64,000 nt of DNA from Aquisphaera giovannonii (GCF_008087625.1 NZ_CP042997.1:4836001-4900000); one strand, 5' to 3'; shown: positions 41,635-49,749, counted from the stretch's first letter. Translations and numbers: made by a program. Notes: generated by a model from the sequence alone, not told the origin.

Positions 41635-41659
41635 CGCTCGCTCCCATCGGAGTGAGTGC

Positions 41660-41732
41660 GACGAGGTCGTCCCCGTCCCGGTCGAGCCCCCGGGGACCAT
41701 GGCGTCCCGGCCCGGCATGGGGTCGTCCCCAC
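41660..41732 (-). promoter_or_regulatory. Guanidine-II (mini-ykkC) riboswitch
   Basis: On the minus strand two short hairpins both carry the loop ACGA: GTGGGG-ACGA-CCCCAT (41716-41732, counting the outer pairs) and GACGGGG-ACGA-CCTCGTC (41660-41677), joined by a ~38-nt linker. Paired hairpins with ACGR loops and a C after the loop are the defining mark of guanidine-II riboswitches. The second hairpin ends about 15 nt before the Shine-Dalgarno sequence of gdx, so guanidine binding would control translation start. The A/C/G loop and G-C closing pairs are intact in both. Confidence 0.85.
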
Positions 41733-41925
41733 GGGGTGAATTCTACGCGCCGGCCGGCGGATTTCCAGGCCGGGGCCGTCGCGGGGGCCGCCGCCGCGCC
41801 CTTGATGGGGCCCGTAGACTTGCCCCGTACCACCTGGTACAGGATCCATTCCGCGCGGCGACCGGTCGCCGCGCGGGCCGAACCGGCGGCGCAGCCGGAC
41901 TCCACAAACTTCACGGGGGCGGGAT

Positions 41926-42420
41926 ATGTTCACGAGTCTCGAGGCCCTGACCTACGGGCACGTCGCCATCAGCCTGGCGGCCATCGCCGCGGGGTTCGTC
42001 GTCGCGATCGGCATGGCGAGGGGCCGCCGGCTCGACGGCTGGACGGCGGCCTTCCTCGCGACCACGATCCTCACGAGCGTCACCGGGTTCTTCTTCCCGT
42101 TCCGGGGCGTCACGCCGGGCATCGTCTTCGGCGTCGTCTCGCTGATCCTGCTGGCCGTCGCGCTGTACGCGCGCCACGCCGGCGGGCTCGCCGGGATCAA
42201 CCGGGGCCTGTACGTCGTGACGGCGATGGTGGCGTTCTACCTGAACTTCGTGGTCCTCATCGTCCAGTCGTTCCAGAAGGTCCCCGCGCTGCACGCGCTG
42301 GCGCCGACGCAGTCCGAGGCCCCGTTCCTGGCCGCGCAGGTCGTCGCGCTGGCGGGGTTCCTCTTCCTCGGCTACCGGGCCCTGGTCGGCTTCCGCCCGC
42401 CGGTGGCGCCGGCGGCGTGA
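41926..42420 (+). CDS. Hypothetical membrane protein (five hydrophobic segments)
   Basis: A 164-residue protein, unrecognised by name. Hydrophobic segments lie at about residues 12-30 (GHVAISLAAIAAGFVVAIG), 40-58, 64-82 (GIVFGVVSLILLAVALYAR), 94-114 (LYVVTAMVAFYLNFVVLIVQ) and 133-152. The FQKVPALHALAPTQSEAPFL loop before the last segment is a conserved-looking motif of a family of unknown small bacterial membrane proteins. The start has GGGGGCGGGATAT upstream. No functional inference is possible from context. Confidence 0.7.
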   Translation: MFTSLEALTYGHVAISLAAIAAGFVVAIGMARGRRLDGWTAAFLATTILTSVTGFFFPFRGVTPGIVFGVVSLILLAVALYARHAGGLAGINRGLYVVTAMVAFYLNFVVLIVQSFQKVPALHALAPTQSEAPFLAAQVVALAGFLFLGYRALVGFRPPVAPAA

Positions 42421-42606
42421 CGGATCCGGTTCTCGTCGGCGGCGACCGTCGCCGGGCAGGCCACCGGCCGCAGGACGGCTGATGAGGATCGCCTGACGAT
42501 CGCCTCTCGCTCGCGGGCCCCTCGGCCATCATCCGCCGGATCCGACGGATGATGTCAGGGCCACACGACGCGGGGCAAGGCCGAACGCGTCGCGATGAGG
42601 ACATGC

Positions 42607-43365
42607 TCAACTCACGCCCCCGCTGCCCGATCGGCGGATCGCCGAGGCGGCCATCTCCTCGACGACCTCACGGAGCAGTCCGAAGCAGTGCATGAGGTAG
42701 GGTTCGTCGAGTTGGATCTCCTCGCCTTCACGACAGCGAGCGAAACGACCGGACTTCTCTACGTAATCGCGCCCGGCCGTGCCCCGGTTGTGTTCGATCG
42801 CATCGCGGGCCGCCTTCAGCTCGCAGATCGCCCCGCGTCGAGCCTCATCGGGACATCCGAGATTGACCCGATGATCGAGGAACTGGAACCACTGCGACGG
42901 CCGACGATAGGCCAGCTCACGCACGACCCGCTCCACCACGGAACCGATGATGGCATCGCGGTCGGGTGCGCCGAGGATCTCCGACAGGGGGACCTGGATC
43001 TCCTCCCGCCTCTGCGATCGTGACCGTTCCGCGGCCTCACCATAGGCCGCGTCGAGCTGCACAGGGTAGGCGGTCAGCCAGAGCCTCGCCAGGCCGAGGA
43101 TCCAGTCTTCCAGGATCCCGGAGAGCCCCCTGAACACGGCCCCGGTCAGATGGCCGGTCACGTAGCGCTGGGCGAGCGGCTCGAGCGAGGTCGCCGGGAT
43201 CTCGGCGCCGCTGGCCGCATCGACGATGCCGACCGAACGGCCCTCGTGGACGACCTGCTGGACAACTCGCCAGGCTTGCTGGGTATGTATGTAGTAGTCC
43301 CGGGATTCTTGCAGTCGCCGGAGAATCCCGTCGGCGAGGGCACGTATCTCATCGGGCAATGGCAT
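42607..43365 (-). CDS. HEPN-like protein
   Basis: A 252-residue, largely helical protein. Near residue 188 it has ARDAIEHNRGTAGRDYVEKS. This contains R-x4-H followed by N, the pattern of HEPN RNase active sites (R-[ND]-x3-H), and the 'H-N-x-G...Y-x-x-K' continuation is typical of HEPN proteins of the RiboL-PSP/MAE_28990 kind. The N-terminal part (IRALADGILRRLQESRDYYI, GHLTGAVFRGLSGILEDWIL) forms additional helices. HEPN proteins are often toxins or phage-defence RNases, which is inference here. It follows the 80-residue gene by 17 bp on the same strand, probably as one operon. Confidence 0.65.
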   Translation of the reverse strand: MPLPDEIRALADGILRRLQESRDYYIHTQQAWRVVQQVVHEGRSVGIVDAASGAEIPATSLEPLAQRYVTGHLTGAVFRGLSGILEDWILGLARLWLTAYPVQLDAAYGEAAERSRSQRREEIQVPLSEILGAPDRDAIIGSVVERVVRELAYRRPSQWFQFLDHRVNLGCPDEARRGAICELKAARDAIEHNRGTAGRDYVEKSGRFARCREGEEIQLDEPYLMHCFGLLREVVEEMAASAIRRSGSGGVS

Positions 43366-43382
43366 GTCAGCTTATCCAGCAG

Positions 43383-43625
43383 TCAGCCAGCCTCGTCCAG
43401 CAGATTCTGGATCCGCTCCGCGTCGCCGCCGCGGCCGAAGTTGATCACGATGATCGCGGGCTTCCCGTCCAGGGATATTGCAGTCGAATCGACCCAGTAG
43501 CGTACGGCATGGCGGTCCAGCCGGGCCCGGACGCTCGCGAGCTGGGACAGTGGCAGCATCAGGTAGGGACCGGCGATTTCGTCGGCGCCCACTCGGAGCC
43601 GGTCATTGGTCATCTCGTCGATCAT
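43383..43625 (-). CDS. Small protein paired with the HEPN-like gene
   Basis: An 80-residue protein, unrecognised. MTNDRLRVGADEIAGPYLML is followed by PLSQLASVRARLDRHAVRYW and VDSTAISLDGKPAIIVINFG, predicted as an alpha-beta mixture with a hydrophobic last strand. GAGGTGC precedes the ATG at 43625. Position, size and order (small gene first, 17 bp from the HEPN-like gene) resemble an antitoxin or regulatory partner. No DNA-binding motif is evident, so it may act by protein contact (inference). Confidence 0.6.
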   Translation of the reverse strand: MIDEMTNDRLRVGADEIAGPYLMLPLSQLASVRARLDRHAVRYWVDSTAISLDGKPAIIVINFGRGGDAERIQNLLDEAG

Positions 43626-43703
43626 GGAGCACCTCGGTCGAGCGGGATCAGCCCCACCTCCATGTTATTCCGAAGCCGACGATGGGGAAAGGACGGCACG
43701 GAT

Positions 43704-44720
43704 TCAGCGGCCCTTCTCATGATCACGAGGGATCGCCCTCGCGATCGCCTCGAGCTGCTGCATCTGGGCCTCGGAGATCGCCCCCACGGGGCCGGCCTTG
43801 GGGTCGTAGTTGGGGCCGGCGTCGAGCGTGACGGCGCCGCCCCCGGCGTTCACGGCGCGGATCCATTCGGCCCAGCGGGCGGCCGGGAAGCGGGCGTCGC
43901 GGGCGCCCCAGTGGGAGCCCAGGAACGTCAGGGCGTGCCACTGGGAGCCGTCCACGAAACGGGAGGTCGGGCGGACGTCGAACGGATCGTTCAGCTCGCC
44001 GGCGGTGTAGTCCTCGGCCCTCGTCCAGCGGGCGAGCTTGACGCCCGGGTTGAAGGTCACGATCGCGCGGGGGTTGCCGCGGCGGACGGCCTCGGCGTAG
44101 ATCGCGGCGATCTTCTCGTCGAAGCCGATCCACTCGTAGCCGCCGTCGAACCACCAGCCCGAGACCCTGTCTCCGTAGCGCTCGGCCCACTCGCCGATCA
44201 CCTTCGCCCATTCCTTCGCGGCGACCTCGTCGATGTGCTGGTCGCCGGCCGCGGCCTTGAGGCCGAACGCCTCCTGGGCGCGTCGGTCCTCGTTCGGCGG
44301 CTGGCAGGGGAGATACAGCATCAGCCGGATGCCCCGCGGGGCCAGCACGCGCGACATCTCCAGCGGCAGGTCGCGGATCGCGCACCGCTCGCCGGGGGCG
44401 TACCGGGCCCTGCGGTCGTACGCCGCATTCGGCGCGTTGAAGAACCCCGAGTTCTGCCCGAGCGTCAGCACGAAATACTTCGCCCCGGCCCGCTCGAGCT
44501 GCCCCGCCAGCGCCTCCACGTCGAACTCCGCCGCCGCCTTCGGCCCGTCCGCGACCGAGGGCAGGAAGTGCATGAAGACCCCGTGCCCGGCCTCGCGGAG
44601 CCAGTCCGCGCGGGAGCCCTGGCCCTGCGCGGGCGAGGCCGTGAACCCGACGAGCGAGCACGCGATCGCGATCAGCCAGGGCCGGTACGGCCGGGAGGCA
44701 GGCGTCCTGAGGGGGTTCAT
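43704..44720 (-). CDS. Exported alpha-L-fucosidase-like (GH29-type) hydrolase
   Basis: A 338-residue protein from ATG 44720, which starts a signal peptide (RPWLIAIACSLVGFTASPAQ-GQG). The catalytic barrel is recognised from REAGHGVFMHFLP near the start, AGAKYFVLTLGQNSGFFNAP (strand 2 region), RGIRLMLYLPCQPP, and RVSGWWFDGGYEWIGFD, where the W-F-D-G aspartate is the GH29 nucleophile. It is shorter than full GH29 enzymes (about 450) because the C-terminal beta-sandwich is missing. Activity on fucosides is therefore uncertain. It should act in the periplasm or outside the cell. Confidence 0.75.
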   Translation of the reverse strand: MNPLRTPASRPYRPWLIAIACSLVGFTASPAQGQGSRADWLREAGHGVFMHFLPSVADGPKAAAEFDVEALAGQLERAGAKYFVLTLGQNSGFFNAPNAAYDRRARYAPGERCAIRDLPLEMSRVLAPRGIRLMLYLPCQPPNEDRRAQEAFGLKAAAGDQHIDEVAAKEWAKVIGEWAERYGDRVSGWWFDGGYEWIGFDEKIAAIYAEAVRRGNPRAIVTFNPGVKLARWTRAEDYTAGELNDPFDVRPTSRFVDGSQWHALTFLGSHWGARDARFPAARWAEWIRAVNAGGGAVTLDAGPNYDPKAGPVGAISEAQMQQLEAIARAIPRDHEKGR

Positions 44721-44994
44721 GGGGCGGGATCCGGGCGGTGAGTTCGTGGTGGGCCATCCGGGCGCGGCCGGCGGCCGCATCCGGCCTCGGGCCCTCATTG
44801 GAGCACCGCGCCCGCGGGATCTCAAGCCCCGGGCGAGACGTGCCTACTGACCGTGAGGATGGAACCGGCCTGTGGCTGGACCCCTTCCGCCGCGAACCCC
44901 GCATGGCCGCGGGTTGTCCGTGGTACGATCGATCCGCCCGGCCGTCGGTTCGCCGGGCCGGAGGATCGGCCTATCCCTCGGTCCTGGTGATCCC

Positions 44995-45240
44995 ATGTCC
45001 GCGACGGCTCCGCGTCACACCGTCGCCGACTTCCTCGATCGCCTCGCCGACGGCCGGTCGGGCGACGAGGAATGGCGGGCCCTCGCCGTGGCGCACTGCG
45101 AGGACGCGGTGCTAGAAGACGCCCGGTGCCGGTGCATGAGGCTGGCCATCGCCGCCCCGCCCTGGCGCGACCGGTCGGCCGCCGGGCGGGAGGGCTTCCG
45201 GGCGCTCGCCTCCGAGCTGCGGGATTCGGGGTGGGCATGA
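44995..45240 (+). CDS. Hypothetical protein (81 residues)
   Basis: Unrecognised. From ATG 44995 it encodes MSATAPRHTVADFLDRLADG then RSGDEEWRALAVAHCEDAVL with three cysteines (CEDAVLEDARCRCMR) that could bind a metal but show no standard spacing. The stop overlaps the next ATG (ATGA), so the two small genes are translationally coupled. Confidence 0.5.
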   Translation: MSATAPRHTVADFLDRLADGRSGDEEWRALAVAHCEDAVLEDARCRCMRLAIAAPPWRDRSAAGREGFRALASELRDSGWA

Positions 45241-45461
45241 AGTACCACACGGACGACGAGAAGGCGCTCATCGAGAGCTTCCGGGCCGCCGGAGGCGAGC
45301 GCTTCATCCTCTTCCGGCATGGCGAGCCGCGGCTCCCGGCGGCGATGGCCGAGGCCCTCGCCCGGCTGGTCCGCAGCGGGCACATCCGGCGGCACGGGAG
45401 CCCGGACGTCGGCTGGGCCTCCTACCGGCTGCGGGAAGGCGCCGAGGAGGAGGCCGAATGA
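45237..45461 (+). CDS. Hypothetical protein (74 residues)
   Basis: Unrecognised. ATG 45237 overlaps the previous stop. The product (MKYHTDDEKALIESFRAAGG, then ERFILFRHGEPRLPAAMAEA) has a helix-rich body ending in DVGWASYRLREGAEEEAE. The 'aLarLVrsGhIr.....gWasYRL' portion looks like a winged-helix fragment, so DNA binding is possible. It ends 80 bp before the insertion-sequence target site. Confidence 0.5.
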   Translation: MKYHTDDEKALIESFRAAGGERFILFRHGEPRLPAAMAEALARLVRSGHIRRHGSPDVGWASYRLREGAEEEAE

Positions 45462-45577
45462 CAGGCATCTCAACGCGACGAAACTCCCGCCGAGCGGCCC
45501 GCTCGCCGCAAAGGCGCCCGCCGGGGCCAACGCTCGAGGGAGGCCGATGGGGGTGAGCGTCTTGTAAGTGGTAAAGG

Positions 45578-46980
45578 TCAAGCTGCCTTCCGGCGGTTGG
45601 CCCAGAAGCCGGTCCAGAGGGCGGACTCGCTGAGGTAGAGGGCCCGGAGGTGGGCCATGGCGTCGGCCCCCTGATGGCCCCAGCGCATCCCGGTGCCGTT
45701 GAGCCGCTCGTTGATCACCAGCTTGCAGCCGGCCTCCATCGGGCCCGAGCCGATCTGCCACCCCTTGGCCAGGTAGGCCGGGTAGTCCATCCGGTGGTGC
45801 TGGTTGCGGAAGTAGTTCACCGTCGCCTCCCACGTCGCCCGCGCCCGCGGGGCGGCCGCGACGTCCAGGCCCTCCAGCCAGGCCAGCATCGCGGCGCCCC
45901 CCTCGTGCTTCAGCCGATGCGACCACGCCGCGTGCGCCGCCTCCGCCTGGGCCTCGTCGGCGTGCCAGGCCTTGGCCAGGTCCCCCAGGTGCTCGCTGGC
46001 GTGGTAGAAGTCCAGGATCACCGCGTCGATCCGCCCGAAGTGCCGCCTCAGCAGGTCCTCCAGCCCCGACCCGCCGTCGCACACCGCGATCCAGCGCCGG
46101 GCCTCGCCCATGCCCGCCCGGGCGGCCATGTGTCGCAGCGGCTCGGCCACCGCCTCCTGGCCCTCGGCGCTGGCGACGTACCTCGCCTGCCGGGGGGGCC
46201 GGCGCCGGCCCTGGGTCGCCCATCGCTCGCGGCCCTCGGGGATGGGGTTGTAGACCATGCCCACGGCGATCATCTCCCCCTCGGCCGCGGCCCCCTCGGG
46301 CCCCTGCCTGCGGACGCCCGTCAGGTCGATCGACACGTAGGCGCAGGTCATCCCCTCGGCGTCCACGTGCCAGGCCCAGGGGCCCGCCTCGTCGAAGGGG
46401 ACCTTGGACTCGATGGCCCGGCCCACCTCGGCGCCGACGGCCTCGGCGACCCGCTCCACGGTGGACTCGGCGAGGTCCAGGCCGCACATCCGCGGCAGGG
46501 CGACATCGGCGGCCTTGGCGAAGCTCTCCCGGGCCGCCGCCAGGCAGGCCAGCTCGGCGGCGCCGGAGGTCAGGTCGCCGCCGTCGAGGCCGAAGGCGGC
46601 GTCGGCGGGGCAGTGGCCCTCGCGGCATCGCGGGCAGTGGTAGTAGCCGCGCTCGATGCGCAGCGGGCCCAGGGCCGAGACCAGCCCCTTGGGCCGATAG
46701 CCCTTGAAGCGGGCGGCCTCGGAGCAGCGGGGGCAGCTCGTGCTGGACCCTACATACCCCCTTTTTTCCGCTGCATGGCAGCGGCCTGGAGGGCCTTGGC
46801 GCCGACCCGATGGACCATGTCGCGGAGCTGGAACTCGGCCTCGCCGAAGAGCTCGTCGTCGGGCTTGGTGGCCAGCAGCTCGGCCATGGCCCGGATGTCC
46901 GCGTCCGAGGCCGCCCGGAGCTCCTCGTAGAGATCCTGGGCGAGGCGGGCCTGCCGCTCGGGCAGATGCTCGAAGGACAT
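45578..46980 (-). CDS. ISKra4-type transposase (expressed by -1 frameshift)
   Basis: The first frame, ATG 46980 to TAG 46750, encodes 76 helical residues (MSFEHLPERQARLAQDLYEE). At the run of six A (46762-46767, coding QRKKGGM then stop) a -1 shift enters the long frame (KKRGYVGSSTSCPRCSEAAR), giving about 465 residues. The second part has a zinc-finger-like CPRC/CPRCREGHC pair, then the DDE core: ARRWIAVCDGGSGLEDLL, AVILDFYHASEHLGDLAK and GSGPMEAGCKLVINERLNGT, typical of ISKra4. The downstream frame is intact, so the transposase may be active. Frame fusion is inferred from the overlap and family precedent. Confidence 0.88.
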
Positions 46981-47484
46981 GACGGGGACCCTCCGTGAAC
47001 AGAAGGCTACTGATTCCGAGGCGACGCATCGAAGACCTCTGTTCTACGGAATTTCCCACCCACTTTCGAGACGCTTACCCGAGACCAGCCCCTTGGGCCG
47101 ATAGCCCTTGAAGCGGGCGGCCTCGGAGCAGCGGGGGCAGCTCGTGCTGGACCCTACATACCCCCTTTTTTCCGCTGCATGGCAGCGGCCTGGAGGGCCT
47201 TGGCGCCGACCCGATGGACCATGTCGCGGAGCTGGAACTCGGCCTCGCCGAAGAGCTCGTCGTCGGGCTTGGTGGCCAGCAGCTCGGCCATGGCCCGGAT
47301 GTCCGCGTCCGAGGCCGCCCGGAGCTCCTCGTAGAGATCCTGGGCGAGGCGGGCCTGCCGCTCGGGCAGATGCTCGAAGGACATGACGGGGACCCTCCGT
47401 GAACAGAAGGCTACTGATTCCGAGGCGACGCATCGAAGACCTCTGTTCTACGGAATTTCCCACCCACTTTCGAGACGCTTACCC
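46677..47484 (-). repeat. 404-bp tandem duplication inside the insertion sequence
   Basis: 46677-47080 and 47081-47484 are identical as far as can be checked by eye. Each holds the first transposase frame, the frameshift site, the upstream region and the right inverted repeat. Confidence 0.9.
47081..47384 (-). pseudogene. Duplicated 5' part of the transposase gene
   Basis: The second unit of the tandem duplication carries a complete first frame (47154-47384) and about 29 codons of the second frame (to RPKGLVS), then runs into the internal right-end repeat. It lacks the catalytic core. Confidence 0.85.
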
Positions 47485-47497
47485 GGCCGATGGCTCC

Positions 47498-47737
47498 ATG
47501 CGACCGCTTCGTGGATCCGCATATGCCATCCTGATAGAATTCCTCCTGTTGCTGGCCCTGTGCTTCGCGTTGGGCGGGGGCACCGTCGGGGTGGAGAGGG
47601 CAGGGCACGTGGGGGACGCGATGCCGACGCTGCTTGCCGACGAACTCGGCATCTGGCGAGATGATAAGCCGGGATCGCCGTTCGGCCTCGGTTGCCGATC
47701 ACATGGAGTCAGCCATCGGGCGAGCGCGAACGCGTAG
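47498..47737 (+). CDS. Hypothetical membrane protein next to the insertion sequence
   Basis: A 79-residue frame starting 5 bp after the right target-site duplication. It encodes a membrane segment (AYAILIEFLLLLALCFALGG) and a short soluble tail. Before the insertion a GAGGGAGG ribosome-binding site (now at 45537-45543) would have stood about 11 bp before this ATG, so the insertion probably separated the gene from its translation start signals and promoter. Unrecognised family. Confidence 0.45.
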   Translation: MRPLRGSAYAILIEFLLLLALCFALGGGTVGVERAGHVGDAMPTLLADELGIWRDDKPGSPFGLGCRSHGVSHRASANA

Positions 47738-47829
47738 CCGTGATCCGAGGCAGGGCGTGGCGCGGGCGACCCGAGCGGTGCGGTTGCATCGCCCAGGCCG
47801 CGTCCGTAGACTTGCGACGGGAGGGGATC

Positions 47830-48066
47830 ATGCGTATCCGCGTCGAGAAGTGCCCGGGAGGGATTGCGCTGGTCGTGCCGGGACCGCTCGCGGCCCAGGT
47901 CGGTCTGCGCGAGGGTGAGGCGGCCGAGCTGGACGTGACCGGCGGGCAGCTCGTCGTCCGGCCCGGCAGCCCGGCTACGCTCGCGGAGCTGCTAGCCGGC
48001 GTCACGCCCGAGAACTGCCATCCGGAGTGGGCCGACGGCCCGCCTGCCGGGGCCGAGATGCTGTGA
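47830..48066 (+). CDS. AbrB/MazE-family antitoxin
   Basis: A 78-residue protein with GAGGGGAT before ATG 47830. MRIRVEKCPGGIALVVPGPL then AAQVGLREGEAAELDVTGGQ LVV is a swapped-hairpin (AbrB/MazE) DNA-binding domain. The C-terminal part (TLAELLAGVTPENCHPEWAD) is the toxin-binding tail typical of MazE relatives ('..L..it.en.H.e.d.g...G.E'). Its stop overlaps the GTG of the downstream mazF-like frame (GTGA). The toxin gene is broken, so this antitoxin may now be an orphan. Confidence 0.85.
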   Translation: MRIRVEKCPGGIALVVPGPLAAQVGLREGEAAELDVTGGQLVVRPGSPATLAELLAGVTPENCHPEWADGPPAGAEML

Positions 48067-48290
48067 GCACGCCCGCCTCGCCCGACCGCGGGCATCTTGA
48101 CTGGCTCACGCTCGACCCGCAGGCCGGCCACGAGCAGGCCGGAAGGCGGCCCGCGCTTGTGCTCTCCCCGGCGTCCTACAATCAGGCGGTGGGACTGGCC
48201 CTGTTCTGCCCGGTCACGAGACAAGGCCAGGCTGCCCGGCCATCTGTCCTATCCCATCGGAGCCGAGGCCCTCAGCGAAGCGCTGGCTGA
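48063..48290 (+). pseudogene. Truncated mazF-type toxin gene
   Basis: From GTG 48063 the frame matches the first ~55 residues of MazF/PemK toxins (DRGHLDWLTLDPQAGHEQAG then RRPALVLSPASYNQAVGLAL and FCPVTRQ). After about 48225 the similarity ends and the frame runs on as unrelated Arg/Ser-rich sequence to a stop. The C-terminal half (the usual 'GYPFEV....GVVLADQ' region) is not found in any frame. The toxin is therefore probably inactive. Confidence 0.75.
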
Positions 48291-48705
48291 TGTGCCCCAC
48301 GTCGGCTCCCTGTCGGTCTCGTTCCACGGCCAGGCGGTCTGGCCCGGCACGGCCTTCCGCCGCGTGCTGGCCGATCGGGCGCCCTACGAGATCCTTAAAA
48401 CCACGCACATGCCCGCCAGCAAGCCGGGGATCAGCGCCTCTCCAGACATGATCGAGCGCGGCTGGTATGACGAGAAGTGGGACATCCACGTCAACCCCGT
48501 CCTTCGCGAGCTCCGGCACACGGCGAATCGCCTCCTCCGCGAGCGGGGCCTGGCTGAGGTTGCGCGGTGGCTGAAGTCGGCGAAGCCGATGCGCCGGGCC
48601 TGTCCATCAAGGCCGCCCGAGGCCCGATCTCCAGGAAGCACGACTCGATGGCTCTCTGGACCGTCGATCGCGAGTTCGACCAGCCCATCCGCCACGCCTG
48701 CCTGA
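48228..48705 (+). pseudogene. Fragment of an unidentified gene joined to mazF
   Basis: In the next frame, directly after the mazF break, a protein-like sequence begins without a start codon (HLSYPIGAEALSEALADVPH, EILKTTHMPASKPGISASPD then MIERGWYDEKWDIHVNPVLR). It ends in low-complexity sequence overlapping the next gene. It looks like the body of another gene whose 5' end was lost where it joined mazF. Family not recognised. Confidence 0.4.
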
Positions 48706-49013
48706 CGGCGTCCGGCGGGAGCTACGTCGCGGTCTTCACCCTGCGCCTCGCCCCCGATCTCGACGACGCGGCCGTCCGCTTCGTCAACGCGGTCGAGGAT
48801 CCCGAGGTCGGGCACTGGGCGCTGCACATCGAGGAGGGCGTAAGGGCCTACGTCGAGACGCGTGCCGCGGCGGGGTTCCCGGTCGGTTATCTCCGGGTCA
48901 CCCTCGTCGAGATCACGCTGCATCCGGTCGATTCCCAGCCCTATCGGTTCCGGGAGGCGGCCGTGATGGCGATGACGCAGGCGTTCGAGGCCGTCGGCGT
49001 GGAGCTGTCGTGA
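48567..49013 (+). CDS. Hypothetical protein (148 residues)
   Basis: Unrecognised. From GTG 48567 (ATG 48648 is an alternative that avoids the overlap with the fragment upstream) it encodes a soluble alpha/beta protein: [20 protein letters not shown], then [20 protein letters not shown] and [20 protein letters not shown]. The alternating pattern and the last helix ([17 protein letters not shown]) resemble an EF-G domain-IV-like fold, but that is only an impression. Confidence 0.6.
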   Translation: MAEVGEADAPGLSIKAARGPISRKHDSMALWTVDREFDQPIRHACLTASGGSYVAVFTLRLAPDLDDAAVRFVNAVEDPEVGHWALHIEEGVRAYVETRAAAGFPVGYLRVTLVEITLHPVDSQPYRFREAAVMAMTQAFEAVGVELS

Positions 49014-49089
49014 CGGCCCGGCGGCCCGCCGCCCGAGGCTCGCCCGGTCGCCGGACGGAGCCGGCTCCCACATGAGGTCGACTCTGTCG

Positions 49090-49147
49090 CGCCCGGGTCT
49101 TCTCCTCGTTCCCTTCTCTGTGCCTTCGGTGCCTCCGTGGCTCGACC
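49090..49147. repeat. Family D repeat (single copy)
   Basis: TTCTCCTCGTTCCCTTCTCT followed by GTGCCTTCGGTGCCTCCGTG, related to the inverted pair at 23.92-24.15 kb. It lies between converging genes and may act as a terminator-like stop. Confidence 0.55.
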
Positions 49148-49179
49148 CGGTTCATCCGGTCTCCGCGCGGGGCCGGCTC

Positions 49180-49749
49180 CTACGGGTTCGGGCCGCCCAC
49201 GCGGATGAGGGCCTCGCCCTCGTTGAGGTCCACGTCGATCTCGCCGGCGGAGGCGTAGCCGTAGCCGAGGCCGACGGACCAGGAGGGGAGGCGGAGGGCC
49301 TTCGCGAGCCGGAGGTGGCGGTCGATGGCGAGGGGGATCTCCCCGCGGAGGATGGCCTCGACGGCCGGGAGGTCGGCGTCGGGGCGGAGCGCGGCGCAGA
49401 GCTTCGCGGCGTCGCCGTCCTCCCAGGGCGGTGCGCCTTCGTCGGGCTCGAAGGCGTCCGGGTCGGAGTTGTACGAGTCGGTGACGAGGCCCCACTCGAA
49501 GAGCCAGTAGGCCAGGACGACGTTGTGGTTGAGCACCGCCAGGACCGGCCGCTCGAGCTCGCGGGAGAGCAGGCCGCCGACCTCCGCGATCGGCGCGATC
49601 GCCTGGGTGTCCGCCTCCCGGTCGAACGCCACCGCGTAGCCGCCCCGCGCCGGAGTGACGAGCGCGACCCGCCCCGCCCGACCCAGGGCATCGGCGATGG
49701 CCCGGGGCTCGCCCCCCTTGACCGAGAAGTTCACGTAGAAGTTGCCCAT
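49180..49749 (-). CDS. Hypothetical protein (189 residues), widespread unknown family
   Basis: A 189-residue soluble protein. [20 protein letters not shown] begins a small alpha-beta domain. [20 protein letters not shown] followed by [17 protein letters not shown] is a recognisable motif of bacterial proteins without assigned function ('L.hNdDvl.YwLf..G.l.d.Y.s.P..F'). The C-terminal third has [20 protein letters not shown] then [22 protein letters not shown] 49749 is preceded by GGAGGACCGG. Function unknown. Confidence 0.72.
   Translation of the reverse strand: MGNFYVNFSVKGGEPRAIADALGRAGRVALVTPARGGYAVAFDREADTQAIAPIAEVGGLLSRELERPVLAVLNHNVVLAYWLFEWGLVTDSYNSDPDAFEPDEGAPPWEDGDAAKLCAALRPDADLPAVEAILRGEIPLAIDRHLRLAKALRLPSWSVGLGYGYASAGEIDVDLNEGEALIRVGGPNP

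Larger units (their letters stand above)
45542..47493 (-). mobile_element. ISKra4-family insertion sequence with 9-bp target duplications
   Basis: The element spans 45551-47484. Its ends are inverted repeats: GGGTGAGCGTCTTGTAAGTG+G (45551-45571) and, inverted at 47464-47484, GGGTAAGCGTCTCGAAAGTG+G (18 of 21 positions agree). GGCCGATGG occurs exactly at 45542-45550 and 47485-47493 as a target-site duplication, showing a real and fairly recent insertion. The element carries one transposase gene expressed by frameshifting, and a 404-bp tandem duplication at the transposase 5' end. An internal copy of the right end lies at 47060-47080. Without the duplication it would be about 1.53 kb. Confidence 0.95.
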
